From the NCBI GenBank assembly GCA_018712665.1, contig DVGP01000105.1, forward strand, positions 1 to 15,571: a stretch of 15,571 nt of DNA. Reading direction: 5' to 3'. The DNA comes from Candidatus Pelethomonas intestinigallinarum (lineage in GTDB: Bacteria; Bacillota; Clostridia; Oscillospirales; Oscillospiraceae). A program made the position numbers and the translations under genes. This document shows, in pieces, positions 7,295 to 14,566 of the stretch. Every line of letters starts with the position of its first letter. Within the stretch, counting starts at the first letter, position 1. A model generated the notes under the pieces. The model was not told where the DNA came from. It did no database searches and saw only the letters and a program-made list of their open reading frames with translations.

Positions 7295-7323
7295 AGTATA
7301 CCCTTTTTCACGCCGCTTGTAAA
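7295..7323 (-). promoter_or_regulatory. sigma-A promoter of the sirC-hemC-cobA/hemD-hemB operon
   Basis: Minus-strand -35 TTTACA (7318-7323), 17-nt spacer, -10 TATACT (7295-7300), about 65 nt upstream of the sirC start. It sits just beyond the stop of the HTH membrane gene. The leader holds only a small GGGCC/GGCCC hairpin (7256-7269). Confidence 0.82.
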
Positions 7324-7338
7324 TACCGCGGGGAGCGG

Positions 7339-8808
7339 TCAGTCCCTCCGGCGGCGCCGAATCGACCGCACCCCCGCGGCGGCCAGGACCAGGGCCAGAC
7401 CGCCCAGGAACAGGAGCAGAATGAGGAGTCCGGAGTAAAAGCCCGCGCCGCCTCCGATGATTTGGAGTCCGTCGGGGGTCTTTTGCACCATGGGTCCCCA
7501 GTAGGAGGAGGTGAAGGGCGAGGTCAGCCGGTAGGGATTGCTGCTCACCCAGCCGTTGAGGGCCAGGACCGTCTCCACGCACCAGGGGGCCAGCCACAGC
7601 CACAGCCCCGTCCAGGCGCAGGAGAGGGAGCCCTTGAACCACCTGTTCACCGGCAGGTAGCGGATGATGCCCAGGAGGCCCCAGGGCAGGGCCAGGCCGA
7701 TCAGAGCCAGAGGGACGCCCTGGGGGAAGAACCATCCCCCGCCGGCGGTCCAGGCCGAGGCGGCCAGGATGGCGAAGAGCAGGACCGTCTCCACGGCGAA
7801 GTAGAGCAGGGCCTTGTGGTCCTCCAGGGGCCCCAGGGGCAGCTGGCAGAGGACCACCGGCAGGAACAGGAGCCCCAGGCCGAAGAGGACACTCACCGCC
7901 GCCACAGGGAACCAGTCCCCGCCGTAGGCCAGCTGGCACACCAGAAGCAGCAGCAGGAACAGGGCGGTCTCCACGGCCAGATACAGGGTGAGCTTTTTGT
8001 CCCGGAAAAAGGAGGGCAGAGGGAGCTGCCGGAGGAACACCGGGACGAAGATCAGGCTCAGGCCGAAGACGCACCCCATGGCCGCCCCCGGGAACCAGGT
8101 CCCGCCGTAGCTCAGGACGCAGACCAGGAGCAGCAGCAGAAGCAGGGCCGTCTCCACGGCCAGGCAGAGGGCGGTCTTCCGCCCCGTCAGCCACTCAGGC
8201 CCCGGCAGGGAGGGCAGGAGCAGGGGCAGGAGGACCAGACCCGCGCCGAAGAGCACCGCCATACCCGCCACGGGAAACCATGTCCCCCCGGTGTAGAGGC
8301 AACAGATCAGAAGCAGGAGCTCCAGCCACACCAGGAAGGAGGCGGCGGCCAGATGCCACTTGACCCCCTCCGTTTTGGGATTCATGATCGCCAGGGCCGG
8401 CACCAGGGTGGGGGAGGCGGCCAGCCCCACCGCCGCCAGGACAATCCAGAACCAGCTCAAGGTCCCCTGCGCCGCCAGGTTGCCGATGGCGCAGCCCAGC
8501 AGCACGGCGCCGAAGAGGATGTAGAGGGCCGCCCGGTAGTTCCGGGTCAGACGGAGGTACTTGGCCGCCAGGCGGTCGGCGGAGCGGCGCTCCGTGTCCT
8601 CGCTGGCAGTGAGCAGCTCATGCTCGGTGACCCCCAGCACGGCGCAGATGTCCCGGAGCAGTGTCACGTCCGGGTAGCTCATCCCCCGCTCCCATTTGCT
8701 GACGGCGGACTCCGTCACGTACAGCTTCTCGGCGAACTCCCTCTGGGTCAGGCCCATGGCCCGCCGCCGCTCCCGGATGTACTCGCCGAAGGTTTTTTTA
8801 CTTTCCAT
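7339..8808 (-). CDS. XRE-type HTH protein with repeat-built polytopic membrane domain
   Basis: A 489-residue protein starting at the ATG at 8808, 6 nt after a GAGGAGG site. Residues 7-65 are a classic XRE/Cro helix-turn-helix (GLTQREFAEKLYVTESAVSKWERG at 19-42, then YPDVTLLRDICAVLGV). Two hydrophobic segments follow (about 92-112 and 118-140). Residues about 150-390 consist of tandem units of about 61 residues, each with two predicted membrane helices joined by a GGxWF motif, whose tryptophans are W177, W238, W299 and W359. A fifth, diverged unit may include 395-420. A final hydrophobic helix (455-480) and an arginine-rich C terminus complete it, about 12 helices in all. It is probably a membrane-anchored transcription regulator or sensor. 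Ligand and targets are unknown. It has its own promoter and only a weak hairpin between it and the hem promoter, so some read-through is possible. Confidence 0.85.
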   Translation of the reverse strand: MESKKTFGEYIRERRRAMGLTQREFAEKLYVTESAVSKWERGMSYPDVTLLRDICAVLGVTEHELLTASEDTERRSADRLAAKYLRLTRNYRAALYILFGAVLLGCAIGNLAAQGTLSWFWIVLAAVGLAASPTLVPALAIMNPKTEGVKWHLAAASFLVWLELLLLICCLYTGGTWFPVAGMAVLFGAGLVLLPLLLPSLPGPEWLTGRKTALCLAVETALLLLLLLVCVLSYGGTWFPGAAMGCVFGLSLIFVPVFLRQLPLPSFFRDKKLTLYLAVETALFLLLLLVCQLAYGGDWFPVAAVSVLFGLGLLFLPVVLCQLPLGPLEDHKALLYFAVETVLLFAILAASAWTAGGGWFFPQGVPLALIGLALPWGLLGIIRYLPVNRWFKGSLSCAWTGLWLWLAPWCVETVLALNGWVSSNPYRLTSPFTSSYWGPMVQKTPDGLQIIGGGAGFYSGLLILLLFLGGLALVLAAAGVRSIRRRRRD

Positions 8809-8837
8809 GTGGAACCTCCTCAATCGTTCAGTGAGGT

Positions 8838-8939
8838 CTTGCAAGCCTGGCTCCACTGTATGACCGGCGGGGCGAAAAGTCAACCGTTTCCCGGCGATTT
8901 CCGGCTCGACCGTTGGGAAAGTCCTTTGTTTGCAAGGCT
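8838..8939. promoter_or_regulatory. pair of TTGCAAGSCT elements flanking the HTH promoter
   Basis: TTGCAAGCCT at 8839-8848 (part of the palindrome CTTGCAAG, 8838-8845) and TTGCAAGGCT at 8930-8939 match at nine of ten bases and lie one on each side of the promoter, 91 nt apart. The arrangement suits two operators for autoregulation by the encoded HTH protein. This is inference from position and symmetry only. Confidence 0.35.
8855..8883 (-). promoter_or_regulatory. promoter of the HTH membrane gene
   Basis: Minus-strand -35 TTGACT (8878-8883), 17-nt spacer, -10 TACAGT (8855-8860, four of six consensus bases). It lies about 47 nt upstream of the start codon. Confidence 0.7.
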
Positions 8940-8960
8940 TTGCGGCCTTCCCGCACGGAT

Positions 8961-9000
8961 GAGAAAAAGAAAGCCCCGGGCCTCCTTGGGGGAGGCCCGG
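8961..9000 (-). terminator. terminator of the P-type ATPase gene
   Basis: A perfect 10-bp stem CCGGGCCTCC/GGAGGCCCGG (8976-8985 with 8991-9000) with a 5-nt loop is followed on the minus strand by GGCTTTCTTTTTCTC. It lies 30 nt beyond the ATPase stop. A standard intrinsic terminator. Confidence 0.9.
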
Positions 9001-9029
9001 AGCGAAACGCTGTGGGATACGGGGGCGGC

Positions 9030-11663
9030 TTACGCCTTCCGGCGGCGGGCAAAGGCACGCTGGATGGCCTTGACGCACTCCACGATGGGGATAACGCTGA
9101 CGGCCAGCAGCAGGGCCACGGCGTACTCGGGCAGGCTGATGTGCTCCAGCATGAAGGCGTCGGAGATGCCGGGCAGGTAGATGACGCAGGTGGTGAGCAG
9201 CAGGCTCATCAGCATGGCGCCCCACAGGATCTTGTTGTGGGAGCCCAGCTTGAAGACGCTGCCCCGCTGGCTGCGGAGGTTGAAGCTGTGGAAGATTTCG
9301 GCCATGTTCATGGTCAGGAAGGCCATGGTCATGCCGTCGGCGCTCTGGGTGATCTCCCACACGCCGGACTCCATATAGTGGCCGATGAAGTAGGCTGCCA
9401 GGGTGACCACGGTGACCATGGCGCCCTGGTAGACCACGTCCACGCCCAGGCCGCCGGCGAAAATGCCGTCGCTGGCCTTGCGGGGGGGACGCTCCATCAG
9501 GTCGGGCTCCGCCTTCTCCACGCCCAGGGCCAGGGCGGGGAAGCAGTCGGTGATCAGGTTGATCCACAGCAGGTGGACAGGCTCCAGAATGACGAAGCCG
9601 AAGAGGGTGGCCAGGAAGACGGAGAGGACCTCGCTCATGTTGGACCCCAGCAGGAACTGGATGGCCTTGCGCATGTTGTCGTAGATCCGGCGGCCCTCGC
9701 TGACGGCGCCCACGATGGTGGCGAAGTTGTCGTCGGCCAGGACCATGTCCGCCACGTTCTTGGTCACGTCGGTGCCGGTGATGCCCATGCCCACGCCGAT
9801 GTCGGCGGACTTGATGGAGGGGGCGTCGTTGACGCCGTCGCCGGTCATGGCGGTGATGCAGCCCTGCTTCTTCCAGGCGTTGACGATGCGGACCTTGTGC
9901 TCGGGCTGGACCCGGGCGTAGACGCTGTAGTGCTTGATGTTCCGGTCCAGCTCCTCGTCGCTCATCTGGTTGAGCTGAGAGCCGGTGATGGCCTGGTCGT
10001 CGTGCTCCAGGATGCCCAGCTGCCGGGCGATGGCCACGGCGGTGTCCCGGTGGTCGCCGGTGATCATCACCGCCCGGATGCCGGCGGTCTTGCACTCGGC
10101 GATGGCGTCCTTCACCTCGGGGCGGATGGGGTCGATCATGCCGGCCAGCCCCAGGAAGACCAGGTCGTGCTCCAGAGCCTCGGGGGACTGGTCGGAGGGC
10201 ATGGCGTCGTGATGACGCTCAGCGGCGGCCAGCACCCGGAGGGCCTGGTCGGCCATGGCCTTGTTCTGGGAGAGGATCTCCTTCTGGCCCGCCTCGTCCA
10301 GGGGCAGGACCTTGCCGTCCTTCCTGTAGTGGGTGCACTTCTTGAGCACCTCGTCGGGGGCGCCCTTGGTGTACTGGACGAAGCCGTCCGCCGTGCGGTG
10401 GATGGTGGACATCATCTTCCGGCCGGAGTCGAAGGGAGCCTCGCCCACCCGGGGGGTCTCCGCCTCCATGGCGGGCTTGCTGAGGCCGATCTTGGTGGCC
10501 CAGTTCACCAGGGCGCACTCGGTGGGCTCGCCCACGGCATTGCCGGTCTCATCGGGGTTGGCGTCGGAGCACAGGGACATGGCCCGGGCGGTCTCCGCCT
10601 CGTCGCCCCAGTGGTCCACCACGGTCATCTTGTTCTGGGTCAGGGTGCCGGTCTTGTCCGAGCAGATGACCTGGGCGCAGCCCAGGGTCTCCACGGCGGT
10701 GAGCTTGCGGATGACGGCGTTGCGCTTGGACATGTTGGTCACGCCGATGGACAGCACGATGGTCACCACCGTGGCCAGGCCCTCGGGGATGGCAGCCACG
10801 GCCAGGCTCACGGCCACCATGAAGGTGCTGACGATGGTGTCGATGTCGAACCGGCCCGCCCGCAGCAGGCTGAAGGCGAAGATGAACACGCAGATGCCCA
10901 GCACCAGGACGCTGAGGATTCGGCTGAGCTGGCCCAGCTTCCGCTGCAGGGGGGTCTCCCCCTCCTCCGCCTGGGCCAGGGCGTCGGCGATCTTGCCCAT
11001 CTCGGTGGTCATGCCGGTCTCGCACACCACGGCCCGGCCGCGGCCGTAGACCACGGTGGAGCCCATGTAGAGCATACAGTGGCGGTCGCCCAGGGGAACC
11101 TCGCCCTCGCTGGCGATGGCGGCGACCTCCTTCTCCACCGGCACGCTCTCGCCGGTGAGGGCGGCCTCCTCGGCCTTCAGGCTGGCGCTCTCGATGATGC
11201 GGCAGTCGGCGGGCACGGCGTCGCCGGCCTCCAGGATGACGATGTCGCCGGGGACCAGCTCGTCGCTGCGGAGCATGACCATCTTGCCGTCCCGCAGCAC
11301 CTTGCTGGTTGCCGCCGTCATCTCCTGGAGGGCCTCAATGGCCTTCTCCGCCTTGCTCTCCTGGTACACGCCCAGCACGGCGTTGATGAGGACCACGATC
11401 AGGATGATGAACACATCCGCGAAGCTCTCGCCGGAGTAGGCGGCGGTGACGCCGGAGACCGCCGCGGCCACCAGCAGAATAATGATCATGGGGTCGCTCA
11501 GCTGCTTGAGGAAGCGCTGGAGCAGGGTGACTTTCTTTCCCTCGGCCAGCTTGTTGGGGCCATACTGCTCCAGCCGGCGGCTGGCCTCCTGGCCTGTCAG
11601 CCCGGTCTCAGAGCTCTTCAGGTGCTCCAATACCCGGTCGGGGGACTCTTGGTGGAAATTCAC
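9030..11663 (-). CDS. cation-translocating P-type ATPase, type II (calcium-like)
   Basis: An 877-residue P2-type ATPase, close to PMR1/SERCA-like bacterial calcium pumps, which export Ca2+ across the cytoplasmic membrane at the cost of ATP. Visible in order: N-terminal cation-ATPase domain; M1-M2 (about 55-100); actuator TGES (170-173); M4 with PEGL (293-296); phosphorylation loop DKTGTLT with D336; nucleotide-binding KGAPDE (433-438); TGD (535-537); hinge GDGVNDAP (608-615); M5 with N675 and E678; M6 NLITDCFPA (702-710) with N702 and D706; and M7-M10. I chose the GTG at 11663 because the protein then begins NFHQESPD, as relatives do, with AAGG about 10 nt upstream. The frame is open further upstream, to an ATG at 11756, but that stretch crosses a strong hairpin. 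Followed by a clear terminator. Ca2+ specificity is inferred from residues; Mn2+ is possible. Confidence 0.93.
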   Translation of the reverse strand: MNFHQESPDRVLEHLKSSETGLTGQEASRRLEQYGPNKLAEGKKVTLLQRFLKQLSDPMIIILLVAAAVSGVTAAYSGESFADVFIILIVVLINAVLGVYQESKAEKAIEALQEMTAATSKVLRDGKMVMLRSDELVPGDIVILEAGDAVPADCRIIESASLKAEEAALTGESVPVEKEVAAIASEGEVPLGDRHCMLYMGSTVVYGRGRAVVCETGMTTEMGKIADALAQAEEGETPLQRKLGQLSRILSVLVLGICVFIFAFSLLRAGRFDIDTIVSTFMVAVSLAVAAIPEGLATVVTIVLSIGVTNMSKRNAVIRKLTAVETLGCAQVICSDKTGTLTQNKMTVVDHWGDEAETARAMSLCSDANPDETGNAVGEPTECALVNWATKIGLSKPAMEAETPRVGEAPFDSGRKMMSTIHRTADGFVQYTKGAPDEVLKKCTHYRKDGKVLPLDEAGQKEILSQNKAMADQALRVLAAAERHHDAMPSDQSPEALEHDLVFLGLAGMIDPIRPEVKDAIAECKTAGIRAVMITGDHRDTAVAIARQLGILEHDDQAITGSQLNQMSDEELDRNIKHYSVYARVQPEHKVRIVNAWKKQGCITAMTGDGVNDAPSIKSADIGVGMGITGTDVTKNVADMVLADDNFATIVGAVSEGRRIYDNMRKAIQFLLGSNMSEVLSVFLATLFGFVILEPVHLLWINLITDCFPALALGVEKAEPDLMERPPRKASDGIFAGGLGVDVVYQGAMVTVVTLAAYFIGHYMESGVWEITQSADGMTMAFLTMNMAEIFHSFNLRSQRGSVFKLGSHNKILWGAMLMSLLLTTCVIYLPGISDAFMLEHISLPEYAVALLLAVSVIPIVECVKAIQRAFARRRKA

Positions 11664-11720
11664 TGTTTCATTACCTTGCCTTTCCTTTTTGTAATGTGGT
11701 GAGTGAGATATGCGCACATA

Positions 11721-11753
11721 CCGGCCACAGGCGAATAATCCGCCTGTGGCCGG
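11721..11753. other. 13-bp perfect hairpin between symporter and ATPase genes
   Basis: CCGGCCACAGGCG (11721-11733) and its exact complement (11741-11753) enclose a 7-nt loop, 46 nt after the symporter stop and 57 nt before the ATPase start. Neither strand has a T tract next to the stem, so it is not a standard terminator; it may still end or stabilise the symporter transcript. I find no confident ATPase promoter in this gap. Confidence 0.6.
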
Positions 11754-11799
11754 CATGAGGTCGCTTTGGTTGCCGGACGGCGGAGTTAACGGGCCGCCA

Positions 11800-13224
11800 T
11801 CACCGCTTGCCCCGGAAGGTCAGCAGCTTGCTGAAGTCCGTGCCTCTGGGCCGGATCCGGTCGGGGTCGCTGAACAGGTCCACCGTCAGCTTCTTGATCA
11901 CCGGGGACAGGCCGATGAGGGCAATCAGGTTGGGGAAGGCCATCAGGCCGTTGAACAGGTCCGCGAACTCCCACACGGTGTCCAGGCTGGCCACGCAGCC
12001 CACAAATACCATGATGACATAGGCCACCTGGTAGAGACGGATGGCGATGCGCTTGCCCTTGAACAGGTACTCCACACACTTCTCACCGTAGTAGTACCAG
12101 GCGATGATGGTGGCGAAGGCGAAGAGCATCAGGCCAACAGTAACAATATACTGGCCGCCGGTGAACGCCTGCTCGAAGGCGGCGGAGCTCATGGCGCCCT
12201 CGTTCATCATGGGATCGGCGTGCCACAGACCGGAGGTCAGGATCACCAGGCCGGTGATGGTGCACATGACGATACTGTCGAAGAACACCTCGAAGGAGCC
12301 CCACAGGCCCTGGCGGGCGGGGTGGTCGTTGGCGGCGGTGGCGTGGGCAATGGGGGCGGAGCCCATGCCGGCCTCGTGGGTGAACACGCCCCGGGCCATA
12401 CCGATGCGGCAGGCGTACATCACGGTAGCGCCCAGGAAGCCGCCGGTGGCGGCGGTGCCGGTAAAGGCGTCATGGAAGATGCTGGCAAAGGCCGCCGGGA
12501 TCTCGCCGGCGTTGAGGATCAGCACCACGATAGCGCCGACAATATAGAAGATTGCCATGAAGGGCACCAGGATCTCCGTCACGCTGGCGATGCGGGTGAT
12601 GCCGCCGATGACCACCAGGGCGGCCAGCAGAGCCACCACGATGCCGATGGCCCACAGGGGGATGCCGAAGGAGCTGTTGACGCCGGTAGCCAGGGAGTTG
12701 GCCTGGACGCTGGCGCCGATGCCGAAGGAGGCGATAAAGCCGAAGAGCGCGAACAGAACGGCCAGCCACTTGAGGCCCAGGCCCCGGGTAATGTAGTACA
12801 TGGGGCCGCCCACCAACTCGCCCTTCTCGTTGGTGGTGCGGTAGGCCACAGACAGCGTGACCTCACAGTACTTGATCACCATGCCCACCAGGGCGCTGAG
12901 CCACAGCCAGAACATGGCGCCGGGTCCGCCGGTGGCGATGGCCAGGGCCACGCCCACGATGTTGCCGGTGCCGACAGTGGCCGCCAGGGCGGTGCACACC
13001 GCCTGGAACGGGGAGATATCCCCCTCGTGCATCTGGGACTTGTCCTTCTTCTGGAACAGGGTCTTGGTGGTGTAGCGCATCACGATGCCGAAGTGGCGGA
13101 AGATGACGCCCTTGGTGACAATCAGCAGGAACAGGCCCGTGCCGATCATCAGCACCACCATGGGAATACCCCAGATCACATTGTCGTTCAGGCTCGCGAG
13201 AAATGTCATAAACTGTTCAAACAT
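11800..13224 (-). CDS. AGCS-family sodium:alanine/glycine symporter
   Basis: A 474-residue polytopic membrane transporter of the alanine or glycine:cation symporter family, which imports small neutral amino acids with Na+. Diagnostic stretches are AATVGTGNIVGVALAIATGGPGA (81-103), FWLWLSALVGMVIKYCEVTLSVAYR (105-129) and GGPMYYITRGLG (139-150); further on come GMARGVFTHEAGMGSAPIAHA and the C-terminal FNGLMAFPNLIALIGLSPVI. The length is typical. The ATG at 13224 has GGGAGGA 6 nt upstream. It appears to be monocistronic, with its own AT-rich promoter and an unusually long leader. Alanine versus glycine cannot be decided from sequence alone. Confidence 0.95.
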   Translation of the reverse strand: MFEQFMTFLASLNDNVIWGIPMVVLMIGTGLFLLIVTKGVIFRHFGIVMRYTTKTLFQKKDKSQMHEGDISPFQAVCTALAATVGTGNIVGVALAIATGGPGAMFWLWLSALVGMVIKYCEVTLSVAYRTTNEKGELVGGPMYYITRGLGLKWLAVLFALFGFIASFGIGASVQANSLATGVNSSFGIPLWAIGIVVALLAALVVIGGITRIASVTEILVPFMAIFYIVGAIVVLILNAGEIPAAFASIFHDAFTGTAATGGFLGATVMYACRIGMARGVFTHEAGMGSAPIAHATAANDHPARQGLWGSFEVFFDSIVMCTITGLVILTSGLWHADPMMNEGAMSSAAFEQAFTGGQYIVTVGLMLFAFATIIAWYYYGEKCVEYLFKGKRIAIRLYQVAYVIMVFVGCVASLDTVWEFADLFNGLMAFPNLIALIGLSPVIKKLTVDLFSDPDRIRPRGTDFSKLLTFRGKR

Positions 13225-13417
13225 GTTCTATCCTCCCATCCATTTTTACTTTCTTTTTTGCCCAGTCGTAGCGTCGTGTCAGGTCCTTGGAAAGGGTCTG
13301 CCGGGGTTACGGCTCGGAAACATCACTCCTCTCTATTGGCATAGTTTGAAAACTCCCGCCCGGGACAGGGTCCGCTGGCGAGAGACATTTCTATGGCAAT
13401 CCATTATATGATATGTT
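13225..13417 (-). promoter_or_regulatory. long structured 5' leader of the AGCS symporter
   Basis: About 190 nt separate the best promoter from the start codon, with no gene between. On the minus strand TCTCT can pair with AGAGA across about 45 nt. Inside lie GGAC/GTCC and an AGTT-TTCA-AACT hairpin. AGCS genes are often preceded by glycine riboswitches, but I do not see that aptamer's conserved blocks, so the leader stays unassigned. Confidence 0.4.
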
Positions 13418-13423
13418 TTTATA

Positions 13424-13452
13424 TATTTACTATACTTTTCCTGGTTTGTCAA
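13424..13452 (-). promoter_or_regulatory. AT-rich promoter region of the AGCS symporter
   Basis: On the minus strand a perfect TTGACA (13447-13452) is followed after 17 nt by TAAATA (13424-13429), a weak -10. A perfect TATAAT lies further down (13403-13408) but lacks a matching -35. Either could be used; the 13400-13452 segment is strikingly AT-rich for this chromosome. Confidence 0.6.
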
Positions 13453-13506
13453 TGGCTGTGGAGGAGGAGGAAAAAACCTTGACGGGGATTTAACAAAAGC
13501 GGCAGG

Positions 13507-13537
13507 CTCCCGGGGCCCTTGACAGCCGCCCCGGGAG
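13507..13537. promoter_or_regulatory. perfect 10-bp inverted repeat spanning the -35 box
   Basis: CTCCCGGGGC (13507-13516) and GCCCCGGGAG (13528-13537) are exact complements, separated by 11 nt that contain the TTGACA -35 box of the downstream gene. No transcript is expected to end here, since the flanking genes diverge, so an operator is more likely than a terminator. Confidence 0.5.
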
Positions 13538-13548
13538 TGGATTATGAT
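13519..13548 (+). promoter_or_regulatory. sigma-A promoter of the DUF2461 gene
   Basis: Perfect -35 TTGACA (13519-13524), 18-nt spacer, -10 TATGAT (13543-13548, five of six consensus bases). The predicted transcript starts near 13555, about 27 nt before the chosen start codon. This rules out the upstream start at 13519, which falls on the -35 box. Confidence 0.8.
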
Positions 13549-13581
13549 GGCGGAGAAAAACAGAGCGGGAGTGAAAACGGC

Positions 13582-14259
13582 ATGTTTCAAGGCTATCGTC
13601 AGGAGACCCTGGACTTTTTGTGGGGAATCCGCTTCAACAACGACCGGACCTGGTTCCAGGCCCACAAAGAGGAGTACCTCCGCTGTCTCTACGAGCCCAC
13701 GGCGGCGCTGGGGGAGGAGGTCTACGACCGCTTCGCCGCCAAGCGGCCCAAGCTGGGGCTGGACCTCCACATCTCCCGGATCTACCGGGACGCCCGGCGG
13801 CTCCACGGCCGCGGTCCCTACAAGGACCACCTGTGGTTCTCCCTGCGGCCGGAGCGGGACGCGTGGACCCACCGGCCGGTCTTCTGGTTCGAGGTGGCTC
13901 CGGAGGGGTGGAGCTACGGCGTGGGCTGCTGGAACGCCGCGCCCGCCACCATGGCCGCCCTGCGGCGGGACATTGACGGCGGCGGAAAGGAGATCGCCCG
14001 TCTGGCCCGCCGCCTGGCCCGGCAGGAGGTCTTTACCCTCCAGGGCCAGGACTACGCCCGCCCCAAGGGAGAGTCCGGCCCCCTGCTGGCCCCCTGGTAC
14101 AACAAGAAAAGCCTGTCCATCGGCTGCGACCGCCCCTTCGACGACCTGGTGTGTTCTCCTGAGCTGGCGGACACACTGGTGGAGGGCTTTGAGTTTCTTC
14201 TGCCCTACTATATGTATTTCGATTCCCTGTGCAAAACCGGCCTGGAGGACCTGAAGTAA
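13582..14259 (+). CDS. DUF2461 family protein
   Basis: A 225-residue protein of the DUF2461 (TIGR02453) family, with no established biochemical function. Family landmarks are the N-terminal FLWGIRFNNDRTWFQAHKEEY (12-32), the central RIYRDARRLHGRGPYKDHLWFSL, and the WSYGVGCW segment. It has no signal peptide or membrane helix, so it is probably cytoplasmic. I chose the ATG at 13582, which gives the usual MFQGY start and has a GGGAG site 10 nt upstream; starts further upstream would lie at or before the -10 box. It is monocistronic, between a clear promoter and a terminator, and divergent from the AGCS symporter. Confidence 0.9.
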   Translation: MFQGYRQETLDFLWGIRFNNDRTWFQAHKEEYLRCLYEPTAALGEEVYDRFAAKRPKLGLDLHISRIYRDARRLHGRGPYKDHLWFSLRPERDAWTHRPVFWFEVAPEGWSYGVGCWNAAPATMAALRRDIDGGGKEIARLARRLARQEVFTLQGQDYARPKGESGPLLAPWYNKKSLSIGCDRPFDDLVCSPELADTLVEGFEFLLPYYMYFDSLCKTGLEDLK

Positions 14260-14320
14260 GGGACCTGGATATAGACGGCGAAGGCCTCCGGGCCTTGCGG
14301 CATTGATGGAGAAGAACGAG

Positions 14321-14376
14321 TCAAAAAAAGCGTACTGAAGCGGCTCTCAAAACGGGAGCCGTTTCAGCATGGTTTT
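14321..14376 (+). terminator. terminator of the DUF2461 gene, possibly bidirectional
   Basis: A 12-bp stem with one G-U pair (14335-14346 with 14356-14367) is followed by CATGGTTTTTGGG on the plus strand. On the other side seven A's (14323-14329) give a T tract for minus-strand transcription as well. A smaller AAGGCC/GGCCTT hairpin lies just upstream at 14281-14296. Between 14381 and 14500 I see nothing further. Confidence 0.8.
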
Positions 14377-14500
14377 TGGGAAAAGCGGCCACGGCCCGCA
14401 CCTGAGTTCGGGAGGCGCCGGGGCTGTCTTCCGCGCCTTGGCCGCGCGTCCGGTGAACGGCACACTGTGTTTCCAGGGAAACAAAACCAGCTGGCGGCCT

Positions 14501-14529
14501 GCATACCTTCCCCTCTTTTGCGGATACTA
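14501..14529 (+). promoter_or_regulatory. sigma-G-like promoter of spoVT
   Basis: GCATA (14501-14505), a 17-nt spacer and GATACTA (14523-14529) match the forespore sigma-G pattern (GHATR, about 18 nt, CATnHTA) except for the first base of the -10. It lies 38 nt upstream of spoVT, which is sigma-G-dependent in Bacillus subtilis. I see no competing sigma-A promoter. Confidence 0.65.
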
Positions 14530-14566
14530 ACCATGTTTTCCAAGAAAACCACGGGAGGAATCGAGA

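Noticed and set aside
6835..9180. 781-codon open frame on the plus strand opposite the sirC and HTH genes
   Set aside because: It crosses two clear minus-strand genes, their promoters and a terminator. Its glutamine/glycine-rich repeats mirror the repeat-rich HTH membrane gene on the other strand.
8809..10095. Upstream in-frame extension of the HTH protein to 918 residues
   Set aside because: The extension runs through the promoter, the ATPase terminator and the ATPase gene in a wrong frame. The ATG at 8808 has a perfect ribosome-binding site and begins the HTH domain.
8913..11702. 929-codon open frame on the plus strand opposite the P-type ATPase
   Set aside because: It is antisense to a gene with all P-type ATPase motifs. 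Its translation is a low-complexity mix rich in G, H, Q, D and A, as expected from a frame opposite a high-GC gene.
11710..13344. 544-codon open frame on the plus strand opposite the AGCS symporter
   Set aside because: Antisense to a well-conserved transporter; composition is biased towards H, G, D and Q and no domain is recognisable.
13225..13417. Glycine riboswitch before the AGCS symporter
   Set aside because: Expected from gene context, but I could not find the conserved aptamer blocks on the minus strand, so it is reported only as an unassigned leader.
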